DNA from: Antedon mediterranea
Taxonomy: Eukaryota > Echinodermata > Crinoidea > Comatulida > Antedonidae
Assembly (NCBI RefSeq): GCF_964355755.1
Contig: NC_092676.1
Span: forward strand, 7,548,288 to 7,608,287
DNA length: 60,000 bases
Direction: 5' to 3'
The translations under genes were made by a program, and so were the position numbers. Position 1 is the first letter of the stretch. The number at the start of each line of letters is the position of its first letter. Shown piece by piece: positions 52,501-60,000 of this stretch. The notes under the pieces are model-generated. The model was not told the origin of the DNA. It saw only the letters and a list, made by a program, of their open reading frames with translations, and made no database searches.

Positions 52501-55500
52501 ACGCGTGACAATATTCCGACGACCGTGAATCTAAATCAGGTGCATCAACATCAATAAAGTCAACAGGAGTACCATCATTCCAATCTAGCTGCTCGTCAGT
52601 AAGTGTACCACTGGTAGATCCGACTGCTTCCAGGCCCATATAAACATTGTTGCGTCCAGAGTCTATACACATTTCCTTCAAAAATTCGTTCTCAGCATTT
52701 GAATGAATTGATACAGGTTCAGCATTCATAGACTGACAGTTGCTAACGTAATTGTTGTAGTTACTGGTGCTGCATTCCATTTTATAGCAGTTGTCTTCAA
52801 AAGTTGATCCGGTACATTCAGGTGATTCTATAATCAAAAACAAAATAATTACCTTCGCCAGAGGTTATGTTGTCAATGTATGTTTGTTTCGTTCTTTCTA
52901 TATTAAGTCAGTTACCAGGATTACTCAAAAAGTTGAGTATTCATCTACTTGATACATGTTATTAATCATTAAGTTCACATTTGAATAAACATTTTAAATA
53001 TTATTATCGTAGAGAGTATAATTATGCCAAATTGTATTTGTAAAATTTGTAAAATAGGTTAACAATAACACTGACTAACACTAATACTTAACTCGAATGA
53101 TTACTTATCGGTAAAAGTCAGTCTGACCATTCTTATTTTGGAACACTTCACTAATTAACTAAACTAAACCAAACCAATGTGGTAACGACCAAGGGGGAAA
53201 CAATTATTGTGCAATGTTTTCCCGGTCACTTCACACGTTCTATTATTCATTATAAAGTATCACAAGAACAATGACCTCCAAATGCCAAATTAAAAATAAA
53301 AAGATATACGAACCTAAAATCACTGAAAACTCGCAGATCGCTCTGTTGCACGAGAAATCGGTATAAATGTGAGAAACCCGGGTGACGCCAGCAAAGAATT
53401 CATCAGATTCGTACAAAACTACTTTAACGGGAGTGTCGTCAATATAATCGATGACTGTTGAATCTGGAATTGATAGTGATGATTTACTCGTTTCGACGTA
53501 GCCTAAGGTTATATAAACGTCATCGGGACAAAATGTAATATTCGGTATCTCTTCGTCTGTGGAGAATGAAATATCACAATGTAAAATTGATTTATTATCA
53601 CAAAATATTACATAGTATAGGCCCACGGTACATAATTGTATTATTGTGATGGAACTAGTTACACACTGTTATGCGTAATTAAGTAATAGAATGAAAAGTG
53701 TTTCTCAACTGATTTGTGTCTCATGGTTCACTGCGAGTACAGTACGGAGTACAGTACGGAGTACAGTACGGAGTACAGTACGGAGTACAGTACGGAGTAC
53801 AGTACGGAGTACAGTACGGAGTACAGTACGGAGTACAGTACGGAGTACGGTGTAACAAGCCTGATATGTTGTAAATAAAGTACGAATGAATTAAGCTAAT
53901 TGTTGTTGTTTTGTACATGAGTATTGATCGACATCACACAGTATAAGTTTGAGAAATACTTTGATATGGCCATTAATTACAATGAGAAATGAATCGAATG
54001 TAAATGATTGCCTTTTTAATTAACACAAACTGTAAATATACCAAATAAAAATTCACGGTGTACAGACATCATTTTAAGGCGGAGGAATGTAGGTATTGTA
54101 ATAATAAGAGTATAGTAATTGTAATTATCTGTAATTTTTACACCAAAGTCACAGTATGCTTGGCGGAACCAATGTGACAATTAATTACAATGACAAATGG
54201 ATCGAACGTAGGCTTAAGTGATTGCCTTTTTAATTAACAAACTGTAAATATAACAAATATTCACTAAGTTCAGACATTTTACGGCGGAAGAATGATGGTT
54301 ACAATAAGCGTATAGTAATTGTAATCACCTGTAATTGTTACACCGAAGTTACAGTTTGCTTGATGGTTCCCGTCATGGCTCTTTGCCACAATCCGTACAG
54401 TATGTCCGCCAAATTCAAAATACTGGCCACTTTGATGCGTAGACGAGTGCACATACCCATCGGACACGGCTACTTCTCCGTCCCAATAAATACGTTTCCG
54501 ATTTGTTCCAAAATCAGCTGCTTGGGTTTTTTCTCCTGGACATTTAGTAAAGTCCACGGCCATACCTTTCAATGAATGAATAATAATTATTATTAAATGC
54601 TACTATTAAATTTAAATCTATAAAACTCTTTGAATTTTTGCAAACGCGACTCTGCAGCTCACTATGTCGGTCGGCTGGTCGGTCGGTCAGTCAGTCTGTA
54701 AACACGAACTTAAATTTGAGCACGTGACTATATAAATTATGAGAACTTAATCTTTTTGCCACAATGTTTAATAAATAAAACATATTTAAATTTGTATCCG
54801 TTTTTGTCGACAGGACCACAATGCAAAACAAGTTTATTTCTACTTGATTGTGTATTATCCTGTATAAATATGTTGTTAAATAAAAATAAATAAGTAAAAA
54901 AATGTAAAAAAAACATGAAATAATAGTGGCTAGAAGGATTTTAAATTTCTTAGAACATCAACGCTACAAGTTTAATAACTTGTTACTAAACTGTCAGCTA
55001 TTGTTATAACATGATATATATAGTTAACATTTAGAGATAATGACATTTTAGGTGTTCATTCGTTCATTTCTTTCCACAAAAACAACCTACAATATCCTAA
55101 AAAAACAATTTGCACCAACGCTGATGTAAGTTGTATTGTGGAAGTACGGTAATTATGGTTTGAATCAGACTATTGCAACTGTCATGAATTCTGTTCTTAA
55201 AACTAAGTATGAATGTTATTGTGCATTTGTTACCACAATCTAAGCTTATATATTAAAATCGTTGTAAAACAGAAAACCGTGTTATTTTGTTTTATTATGA
55301 GGTTATCGATCAGAATGTAAAGATATGTTTACATTGGGCCCAGATTCCGGATTTAAATCGTAAATAAATAGGTGTAGTATTATATTATATTAATACGCTT
55401 TTACCAGTAGGCATGTAAACAAAAATTCCAAAATTTATATTCATACTAGCCAAACTTACCAAACCATGTTTCAGTTTAATTTTCAGCTATTTTACTGATG

Positions 55501-58457
55501 TTGTACGTTGACTCAACATACAAAAGATGTATTGTGATGGCGCTAGTTACACTCCGATATGCGTGATTACTTAATAGAATGACGTAATGCATAAACCGCA
55601 TTATTACGGAGCAAGATTACTACCGTACTACTCTAATCTTGGTCTATTGCGGGTACGGGAAACCAGTGCACGTTATGTTATTGTAACAACAGTGTAAAAA
55701 AACAAATAAATTTAGCTTATTGTCGTTGTTTTGTACTTGTCGCCAGAAGAATATTGACCGACATCCATGGTGGAGAACATGTAGTTCGGCTGTATCAATG
55801 TAAACCACATACATAAGCCATCGTCTTCTCCATGGTTTGAGCAAGTATAATTTTGCGCACATTATTTCCAGTTTACTGCATTCTATTTGAAATAGGTTAG
55901 AATTGTTTTGTCCAATAAAGCTTTAAATACCAATGTCCTTATACCTAATAAAACGCACTTTATATTCATTACTACTATATTTGGTTATGTTGGTTAATGT
56001 AACGGGTTAAGTGTTACAGCTTCAAACGTCATCAAGTTGGTTCTAGTTTACGACAATTCACCAGCAAAATAATTACTACAGTATTAATCATACACTGTAA
56101 AAATAGTGTTTAGATAGATCTTTTAAGATGTTTAAAAACATGTGGAGCAATGTAAAGACACGTTTAGGTTTTAACCGTGTTTAATTTGCAGTGTGTGGAG
56201 CTCATGTGTGGAGCTTTTTTCCGCCACAATAAATTCATATGCACGCAACGCTAAACACGTACCTAAACATGTTTCCTGAACATAATAGTGACATGTTGAC
56301 TGCTAGTGGGGTGGAGGAAACAACCTGTAGCTATAAACACATTTAGGTTTTAAACACGCTAAACATATATCTACGTGTTTAAAATCTAAATGTGTGGAAA
56401 AAGTGGCTTTGAATAAACGCCCGGGCCCCTCTTCCAACCCCTAGAACATCATTTGGAAAAAGCAAAAGCGCCCCCTCGAATAAACGCTTCGGGGCGTGTA
56501 TTTATTTCGTCCCACATACATATACACAATATTACAACACATTTATATTTGTAGTCGAATTCATGATCTATAATTTAAAGCATTTTGATACAAGTTTTAT
56601 TGTATGTTATCACTTCTTAACTGTTTTCTTTTCTATATTGTATTGTTGTTAAATTTTTTGGTAAATCCGGTTATCTATATATTGGTTAAGGCTGTCGGAA
56701 TTTCGGAATTGTTGGAGCGTGGCACGAATGAAAAATCTTTTTCAGTGTTCAGGGTACTGAAAAGCGCTCTATCACCAATACGACCATGGAACAGTAAAAT
56801 GATGTAAGTTTAATCTTTTCCGAGACAACTTACAAATTCTATAAATACATGATAAAACATACGATAGAAACTGTTAATATAATTATTGCAATTATCGTTT
56901 TTATAAAATAAATTATACAATGTTCATATCTACTAAAGCTCTGTCTACACTATCAAACTTTATGTGAAAATGTGATGTGCCTATTATATAGAAATGATGA
57001 TGTCCTATCACGTATCATATTTGAGCACATCACACTTTTGTTGTCAAACTAGTTTGACAGTAATAGTAAAACAAAGTGTATACGTATAAATTATAACTAG
57101 AGTCGGCGTTAATGATAAAGTTGAGGTAAGTAAGTAAAGTAATAGAGAGTTTGGGCAAACCCACCTATACGCATCCGGAGGTTTCCCGAACTGTAGGCCT
57201 ATATTATTTTCGATGTTTTTAAATCGAGCACGAATCGGTTATCCGATGTCAAGCAAGGTCATAACCATAAATATAATTAAATACGGTACTTACCACAAAA
57301 CATAGATAAACTCACATTATTTTCACCCGTTGAGTAAATGTATATTTTTTCTTTACAACAAACAAATTTGACGGGTTGTTTGTTGTTAACTCCATTGTGT
57401 TGGTTCGGAGGAGGTAAACCCCATAACTAAAATTACTTTCTACTTGCAGGCCTACTAGGCCTATTAAAGTAGGCCTACTATTTAGCCAAAAAATACATAT
57501 TTCTTACCACCGATTTATATGATGAATAGCCTAAGGCCAAATAAATTACATTTGTAGGGACGTGGAGACCTCAATTGTTTTTCTATAAGTGCATTATTCC
57601 GTTTAATGAAACATAATTCTGTTTACTAATAACTCCGTCTAGAACCAATAGTATCTTGGTCCATAATCGTAGGGTTGTTTTCGCAACTGAACATTCACCA
57701 GTTCCCTCCACAATTGGTGATATACAGTAATTTAGTGATGCGTGTGCGGTTTTAGTTTTTTTGGTATCTTTCACTTATACATTTTTAGTCGCGTGCTAAC
57801 GCGACTCTACAGCTCACTATGTCGGTTGGTCGGTCGGTAAACACTAACTCAAATTTGAGCACGCGACTGCAGCCATGTATATGTATGTATATATAATCAG
57901 AATTAAAACAAAATTGTAGATTGTTTCAAGCATCAAAATAACAATTTATCAATAATATATTTATAAAGTATTACGATTTAGTATCTCAATAATTAAAATA
58001 TAATAACCACTTACATATTTGGTATCCTTTACAAATCAACAGTATCTATAAAAACAAAGATATTAAAAAAATCAACAACAAAGTATCGTACGACGTTTTC
58101 AACAACAAACGTATCGTACGACGTTTTCAACAAACGTATCGTACGACGTTTTCAACAACAAACGTATCGTACGACGTTTTCAACAACAAACGTATCGTAC
58201 GAAGTTTTCAACAACAAACGTATCGTACGACGTTTTCAACAACAAACGTATCGTACGACGTTTTCAATAACAGTCTCTGTGGCCAGACTGAAAGACGGCT
58301 AGAACTGTAAAAATAGGTTATTAATTTTCACTGAAACAAATTAAAAGATAACAATGGATTTGGACTTATATTCAAGATATGAATTTGCCACAATTATGGA
58401 ATTTGATATTATAAAGTTTTTACGTATAAGCGTGCGTACCTTACAGAACAAATTCAT
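38876..58457 (-). CDS. Gene B: adhesion GPCR with C-type lectin domain and 10 HYR modules
   Basis: A paralogue of gene A in direct tandem orientation. The 31-exon model has 4,893 coding bases (1,630 residues) and phases closing at each junction. Order: leader, two HYR modules, lectin, eight HYR modules, GAIN-like region, GPS, 7TM, acidic tail. It lacks four HYR modules present in A (A exons 7-10) and one 30-nt tail exon. All other exons keep position, phase and nearly the same length. B lacks the 7-kb LINE and the 17.6-kb LINE tail of A, but has its own intronic LINE tails, tRNA-like repeats and minisatellites. The homologous blocks run about 7.09-34.15 kb in A and 38.76-58.76 kb in B. No inactivating change was found in the model. 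Confidence 0.84.
39590..40065 (-). repeat. Two degraded tRNA-bearing repeats in gene B tail intron
   Basis: The first (about 39605-39900) contains a damaged tRNA-like part (39622-39691) with the TTGATATGCA anticodon region and the GATACGCCTTCATCTAATC block. The second (about 39905-40060) retains only CGCCCCAATCGAGATTCGAA of the tRNA before a deletion. Both run in the minus direction, head to tail. Confidence 0.7.
40750..42797 (-). CDS. Gene B seven-transmembrane core (six exons)
   Basis: Exons 42694-42797, 42478-42586, 42150-42373, 41810-41876, 41586-41668 and 40750-40909. Lengths and phases are equal to gene A. Key residues are kept: LCTTFGVLIHFFYM, LTWLIVECIYFYML, GWGGAACTSGLFFG, GCWLKFETGSLVAF, KRKEYIAAQIR and ICTWMFSLM. 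Changes from A are scattered (for example ARIKGLTV for ARIEGVTV). The donor after TM7 is GTATGT. Confidence 0.92.
41000..41420 (-). pseudogene. L2/CR1-like LINE 3' end in gene B intron
   Basis: The minus strand reads FSVTAPRLWNALPSSIRFCK (about 41410-41350) and FKKLLKTHLFIKAYG, then the same 3' untranslated sequence as at 44.7-44.96 kb, ending in a run of AAT/ATT trinucleotides near 40970-40985. It sits between the TM5-6 and TM6-7 exons and is absent from gene A. Confidence 0.8.
41418..41510. mobile_element. MITE-like element (CTGTCTACA family), partial
   Basis: TGCTGTCTACAATATCAAAC is followed by TGGACACGATGACATCATTC, matching 9471-9560 but lacking the right inverted end. It abuts the LINE tail at 41.0-41.42 kb. 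Confidence 0.55.
43232..43349 (-). CDS. Gene B GPS motif exon
   Basis: 118-nt exon reading KWSTSGCRRTDVIEI and ECHCDHTTTFGIFVPTEKYS; the GPS residues are identical to A, including HT-T in place of HL-T. Confidence 0.88.
43475..46474 (-). CDS. Gene B GAIN-like region (seven exons)
   Basis: Exons 46301-46474, 45985-46026, 45664-45769, 45071-45226, 44274-44370, 43922-44036 and 43475-43542. Lengths and phases are identical to gene A exons 18-24. Protein highlights: LYNKTDDVDILEISAIATER, ETVNVTTTVLAHKK, MVEQIDIVHASEKIL, YIVPVPYELATGLITC and HAVCSFWDED. The first donor is GTGGGA in place of GTAAGA, still a legal GT site. A LINE tail lies in the intron at 44.56-45.01 kb. Confidence 0.75.
44560..45010 (+). 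pseudogene. L2/CR1-like LINE 3' end
   Basis: The plus strand reads GETELFSVTAPRLWNALPRS (44597-44660), the classic end of L2/CR1-type reverse-transcriptase proteins. A 3' untranslated part follows with ATGCGCCTTGAGCAC and GTGTGCTATAAAAAATTA, and a TTA-rich tail. It matches the inverted copy at 41.0-41.4 kb. It is absent from gene A. Confidence 0.8.
46607..46772. mobile_element. MITE-like element (CTGTCTACA family)
   Basis: Begins GTGACGTCTAAATTTCTACACTATAAAACT and ends GTAGACAGAGCTT, with inverted-repeat ends degraded on the left. Intron between the last HYR exon and the first GAIN exon. Confidence 0.5.
47001..47272 (-). CDS. Gene B exon: last HYR module and linker (A exon 17 homologue)
   Basis: 272-nt exon, phase 1 in and phase 0 out, as in A; ends IAFSDLRVM before donor GTATGA. 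Confidence 0.87.
47572..47817 (-). CDS. Gene B exon: HYR module (A exon 16 homologue)
   Basis: 82-codon phase 1-1 exon, DVEKPYFTNCTLDF to VELCQFTITVNG, about 95% identical to A. Confidence 0.87.
47923..48165 (-). CDS. Gene B exon: HYR module (A exon 15 homologue)
   Basis: 81-codon phase 1-1 exon, DRESPVFIYCPTDI to FQDCQFNITVIG, with few changes from A (FRLGGTTV for FRLGLTTV). Confidence 0.87.
48286..48531 (-). CDS. Gene B exon: cysteine-free HYR module (A exon 14 homologue)
   Basis: 82-codon phase 1-1 exon from DTEVPVFFNLTANI to IEWFTFSILVLG, with WDNSGEPLNV. No cysteines. Confidence 0.85.
48960..49205 (-). CDS. Gene B exon: cysteine-free HYR module (A exon 13 homologue)
   Basis: 82-codon phase 1-1 exon, DEEIPLFTSQPNSTI to NQFSFNITVLG; only a couple of residues differ from A, and cysteines are absent in both. 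Confidence 0.85.
49637..49885 (-). CDS. Gene B exon: HYR module (A exon 12 homologue)
   Basis: 83-codon phase 1-1 exon; same rewired cysteines (INCTYVPG and VNCVATDDAG) as in A. Confidence 0.85.
49935..50330. repeat. Expanded GGTTCAGGT-type intronic array, copy B
   Basis: Degenerate tandem GGTTCAGGTTC, GATTCCTGGTTAGGGTCAGG and similar phrases over about 400 bp; the same intron of A has only about 135 bp of it. Confidence 0.75.
50436..50684 (-). CDS. Gene B exon: HYR module (A exon 11 homologue)
   Basis: 83-codon phase 1-1 exon, DTESPVFSGCPDDI to EAQCNFSITIFG, one codon longer than A (SPLVVNQ). In B this module follows directly after module 3 in the spliced product. Confidence 0.86.
50877..50965 (-). 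pseudogene. Hybrid exon scar from A-exon-7 and A-exon-10 homologues
   Basis: Reading the minus strand, the start of the exon 7 homologue (AVISSTACNLGTYH) runs directly into the end of the exon 10 homologue (AGNSATCGFTVTVIG) at about 50920. The two are in the same frame and donor GTCAGG is kept. The upstream acceptor is changed, and any nearby AG gives a stop or the wrong phase, so it is probably skipped. Skipping costs nothing because neighbours join in phase 1. Confidence 0.75.
51163..51310 (-). repeat. tRNA-bearing repeat, copy in gene B intron
   Basis: Minus-strand tRNA-like segment (about 51163-51233) with the same ATATCAA loop but a damaged acceptor end, followed by the CGCCGAGAATGTTAAAGAGT and CTAGTGCTGTTCCGCC blocks. 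A (TA)n run follows at 51338-51361. Confidence 0.75.
51380..51730 (-). pseudogene. LINE 3' remnant related to 6.4-7.0 kb
   Basis: Shares ACTTTACAT, AATAATGGAAAAGATGGATG, GGTGTGGAAAAATCCATCAAA and CAACATTTGTATGCTTCAGA with the remnant at 6.4-6.8 kb, with internal deletions. It lies in the intron that also holds the hybrid exon scar. Confidence 0.7.
51931..52194 (-). CDS. Gene B exon 6: HYR module 3 with N-terminal extension
   Basis: 88-codon phase 1-1 exon equivalent to A exon 6, ending GYCKFTVYVEG with donor GTATGTTT. This uninterrupted intron shows what the LINE insertion site in gene A looked like. Confidence 0.85.
52429..52827 (-). CDS. Gene B exon 5: C-type lectin domain
   Basis: 133-codon phase 1-1 exon: CTGSTFEDNCYKMEC, NCQSMNAEPVSIHSNAENEF, GLEAVGSTSGTLT, DWNDGTPVDF and HWEEVSCNAGYCGICK. 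Cysteines and core strands match gene A, but the loops differ strongly (for example HSSVFIG against NNVYMG, YLPERC against SSEYC), with two small length differences. As in A, there is no EPN or QPD sugar-selecting triplet. Confidence 0.9.
53314..53556 (-). CDS. Gene B exon 4: HYR module 2
   Basis: 81-codon phase 1-1 exon, DEEIPNITFCPDDV to DFSCNRAICEFSVIL, donor GTTCGT as in A. About seven residues differ from A. Confidence 0.8.
53735..53850. repeat. 12-bp minisatellite (GGAGTACAGTAC)n
   Basis: About nine to ten perfect 12-bp units in the gene B intron between exons 3 and 4. Gene A has only a single GCGAGTAG at the same place (about 29418). The open frame with TPYC repeats across it is an artefact of the 12-bp period. 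Confidence 0.95.
53962..54178 (-). pseudogene. Decayed duplicate of gene B exon 3 end and its intron
   Basis: This stretch and 54179-54368 are diverged tandem copies (ATTGCCTTTTTAATTAAC, CTGTAAATATA, TAGTAATTGTAAT shared). The decayed copy includes the last about 45 bases of the HYR exon (54130-54175) with a broken donor (ATCTGTAATTTT for ACCTGTAATTGT) and ends abruptly. Confidence 0.65.
54329..54565 (-). CDS. Gene B exon 3: HYR-like module 1
   Basis: 79-codon phase 1-1 exon, near-identical to gene A exon 3; starts MAVDFTKCPGEKT. A decayed copy of its 3' end lies just downstream at 54125-54178. Confidence 0.75.
54645..54730. mobile_element. Short TIR element (AGTCGCGTGC family)
   Basis: ACGCGACTCTGCAGCTCACT, a GGTCGGTCGGTCAGTCAG tract and TTTGAGCACGTGAC: a deletion derivative of the elements at 5.27 and 24.06 kb, in reverse orientation. 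Confidence 0.65.
54731..57784. other. Large intron of gene B, mostly repeat-derived
   Basis: No host exon recognised. 55540-55760 is a diverged copy of the intron at 53640-53950 (CTTAATAGAATGACGTAATG, GTCGTTGTTTTGTAC). 56105-56400 is a foldback-like stretch rich in GTGTTTA / TAAACAC. 56938-57070 is a CTGTCTACA-family MITE. 56604-56807 holds a small plus-strand hydrophobic open frame, discussed under findings. Confidence 0.5.
56938..57070. mobile_element. MITE-like element (CTGTCTACA family)
   Basis: Starts GCTCTGTCTACACTATCAAAC; the interior matches the 9.47-kb copy (ATGTGATGTGCC, CACATCACACTTTTG), ending near CTAGTTTGACAGT. Confidence 0.6.
57785..57890. mobile_element. Short TIR element (AGTCGCGTGC family)
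   Basis: About 105 bp: TTTAGTCGCGTGCTAACGCGACTC at the left, GGTTGGTCGGTCGG inside and GAGCACGCGACTGCAGCCATG at the right. It is the shortest copy with both inverted ends intact. Confidence 0.7.
58015..58045 (-). CDS. Gene B exon 2: leader continuation ILLICKGYQI
   Basis: 31 nt between TTTATAG and GTAAGT, open in phase 0 only and ending in phase 1, as in gene A exon 2. Confidence 0.4.
58080..58268. repeat. 28-bp minisatellite near gene B exon 2
   Basis: Seven units built on GTATCGTACGACGTTTTCAA plus an ACAACAAAC spacer; one unit is 4 bp shorter. It starts about 35 bp upstream of the presumed exon 2 acceptor. Gene A has a single related unit at 33606-33632. Confidence 0.92.
58440..58457 (-). 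CDS. Gene B exon 1: start codon and MNLFCK leader
   Basis: ATG AAT TTG TTC TGT AAG with donor GTACGC; the same peptide as gene A exon 1. The region upstream is less conserved. Uncertain for the same reasons as in A. Confidence 0.4.
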
Positions 58458-58931
58458 GTTGTATCATCTGCGTTCTATTTTCTTTCTTCGTATTTCTTGT
58501 TGAATGTTCTTCAAATAAGGAAATCAAAGACTGCTTACCATTAATACTTGTTTTCTAATGCATCGATCAATTTGGGTCAATTCAATTTGTCCTTTTGGCA
58601 ATTCAATACAAGGTCAAAGTCATTATTTTATAAGGTACGGTACATTTACGATTGATAATTGTTTTGTTAATGATGCAAATGTAACATGTTTACCATTATT
58701 CCAATTAGGCCTAAAGGAAATCAATAACGTAATCAAACGAAAGAAAATTATCAAATGTACGATATCAATAATACGATACAAAATTGAACATATAAATATA
58801 TAAATCCAAAGGCAAATTACTGAAAAAATGACAATGCTGTGGGTATCAGTGGCTGGATCTCAATGGAGATACAAAAAAAGCGAAAAGCTAAATCAAAACG
58901 ATAAAGTAAAGCAGCCAGAAAAGTTAGCAGA

Positions 58932-58962
58932 GCTTTCGGGCAACACTAGTCCTTCATCAGTG
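58932..58962 (-). ncRNA. Hammerhead-ribozyme-like motif of the Penelope element
   Basis: The minus strand reads CACTGATGAAGGACTAGTG, then TTGCCCGAAAGC. CTGATGA and GAAA are the two conserved hammerhead boxes, spaced as in the small hammerheads known from Penelope-like elements. Stem II is short and I could not pair stem I convincingly, so activity is uncertain. Confidence 0.5.
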
Positions 58963-59190
58963 CAAGTAAAGGAATTTGGATAACGTCATAGAATAAGAGC
59001 TGGCAAGTGCTGCCTGAGTGGACAGGAATAAAAGAAATACAACAAAAGGAGTCAGGGTGGAGTCTGAATAAGAGTAGAAAACAAAGAAGGTAGCTTGGTA
59101 GAGATATAAACAATTTTGAAATGGAACTAAAAAACAGCTTAAATGGTGGTTAATATTTAAACTAAAATGTTGGTAGTCAATGTAATAATT

Positions 59191-59505
59191 TTACCGATCT
59201 GAGAGTATGTACCTAATGTTAAGTCCAAAAGGTTTTGTGGTTTTAAGTTGTAATTCCCAGTGGTTTTCTTTGTCTTTATGAGTTTTGTCGCTCCATTTGA
59301 CATCGTGGTCTATTGCAATAACTCTGAAATTTGCAATCGAGTGACCAGCTGAATTAAAATGTTCGGCTACAGGTTGATCAAGCTTTAATGTTTTGATAGC
59401 TGATCTGTGTTGTGTCATTCTCATACAGAGAGTGTTTTTTTGTTTCCCCGGCGTACTGTTTGCCACAAATATTACAGTATATGAGATTACGTTTTTGTTA
59501 GACAA
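59191..59505 (-). pseudogene. Penelope-like GIY-YIG endonuclease domain
   Basis: Reads LCMRMTQHRSAIKTLKLDQP, VAEHFNSAGHSIANFRVIAI, then ENHWELQLKTTKPFGLNIRY. The R-x-x-x-H, HF-x-x-x-GHS and E-x-x-W-x-x-x-L-x-T-x-x-P-x-GLN pattern is characteristic of the Penelope endonuclease. The first YIG-type strand is poorly preserved (NSTPGKQKNTL). Confidence 0.82.
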
Positions 59506-60000
59506 TTAATTGTCAGTTTTATTACTCTTACATTTTTCAGTAGAATCAACCAATGAACAAGTTTTGCAAGATTTGCCGCAAAGGCGACTGTCCAAATGTT
59601 GGCTGTCATGAGAGTTAATTTCACTCTTAAATTTAGATCTGACTATTATATCACGAAGGTTGAGAGGTCTACAAAATGCAATAATGGGTGGTTCCGGAAA
59701 AACAGTCCTGAGACGTTCTGTGGACTGTAGAATGTAGAATGGGCTTATGTTTCTCAATAATAGCCCGTAATGGAGGCAACCTAGGGCGATAGGTCGAATA
59801 GGCTGACGTGGTTTGTACGTCAGTGTTAATAAACCTAGTATTAATGATGTCTTTATGTAAATTGTGCATTGACAATAATTAATAATAATATCCATGTCGC
59901 CATCTGCACCAAGAATTGACCAAATTGACAACATAAAAGAAATCAACGTATATGCGAAGAGAACACCCCATGACGTCATAGGTTACAATAATTCATTTAA

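Larger units (their letters stand above)
58880..60000 (-). mobile_element. Penelope-like retroelement, 3' part
   Basis: The minus strand carries the end of a Penelope-type ORF. The frame 59979-59506 includes VFPEPPIIAFCRPLNLRDII and CGKSCKTCS, the usual region before the endonuclease. The frame 59505-59191 is the GIY-YIG-type endonuclease. 58880-58990 holds the terminal sequence with a hammerhead-like motif. A stop and frame change near 59500 show that it is degenerate. It continues beyond the window on the upstream side. Confidence 0.82.

Noticed and set aside
53721-53918. Open frame with TPYC repeats as an antifreeze- or antimicrobial-like peptide
   Set aside because: It is only the translation of a perfect 12-bp minisatellite inside an intron; gene A lacks it.
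58080-58268. Regularly spaced repeats as a CRISPR array
   Set aside because: The units are contiguous 28-bp repeats without unique spacers, in animal DNA.

Overview
The window is animal nuclear DNA. It is AT-rich, full of introns, has canonical GT-AG splice sites, and is crowded with non-LTR retrotransposons, a Penelope-like element, MITE-like foldback elements and satellite DNA. Hyalin repeats (HYR), a C-type lectin domain and an adhesion-GPCR membrane core occur in one gene, which together with the style of the mobile elements suggests an invertebrate deuterostome, most likely an echinoderm. No gene in the window fixes the species.

The core is a tandem pair of large paralogous genes, both on the minus strand. 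Gene A runs from about 33.84 kb down to 7.23 kb and gene B from about 58.46 kb down to 38.88 kb. I traced 36 exons in A (1,981 codons) and 31 in B (1,630 codons) whose splice phases close without a break. The predicted protein has a short leader, two HYR modules, a C-type lectin domain, a long run of HYR modules (12 in A, 8 in B), a GAIN-like region, a GPS motif, seven membrane helices and an acidic Ser/Asp/Glu cytoplasmic tail. It is therefore a cell-surface adhesion receptor with a lectin near its N-terminus. Every HYR exon except the last is phase 1-1, so modules can be gained or lost without a frameshift. B has lost four of them through one internal deletion that left a hybrid exon scar. 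The lectin exon differs at roughly a quarter of positions between A and B, while the HYR modules and the 7TM core differ at only about 4-10%. This suggests diversifying selection on the ligand-binding part.

Layout: 0.19-1.25 kb LINE remnant; 1.3-5.04 kb satellite with an 859-bp higher-order repeat; 5.27-5.95 kb TIR element; 6.4-7.05 kb LINE remnant; 7.23-33.84 kb gene A, with a nearly full-length but dead 7-kb Tx1/L1-type LINE at 20.58-27.58 kb inserted exactly at a splice donor, two further elements nested in that LINE, and other LINE, tRNA-like and palindromic elements in its first large intron; 34.1-38.8 kb intergenic DNA with a foldback element and tRNA-like repeats; 38.88-58.46 kb gene B, with LINE tails, tRNA-like repeats and minisatellites in introns; 58.88-60 kb Penelope-like element running off the window.

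The strongest candidates for a new biological system are the HYR/C-type-lectin adhesion GPCR pair and its fast-evolving lectin exon. Also notable are the tRNA-bearing tandem repeat and the hammerhead-ribozyme-like folds at the ends of Penelope-type elements. All homology calls come from reading the sequence; none has been checked against a database.
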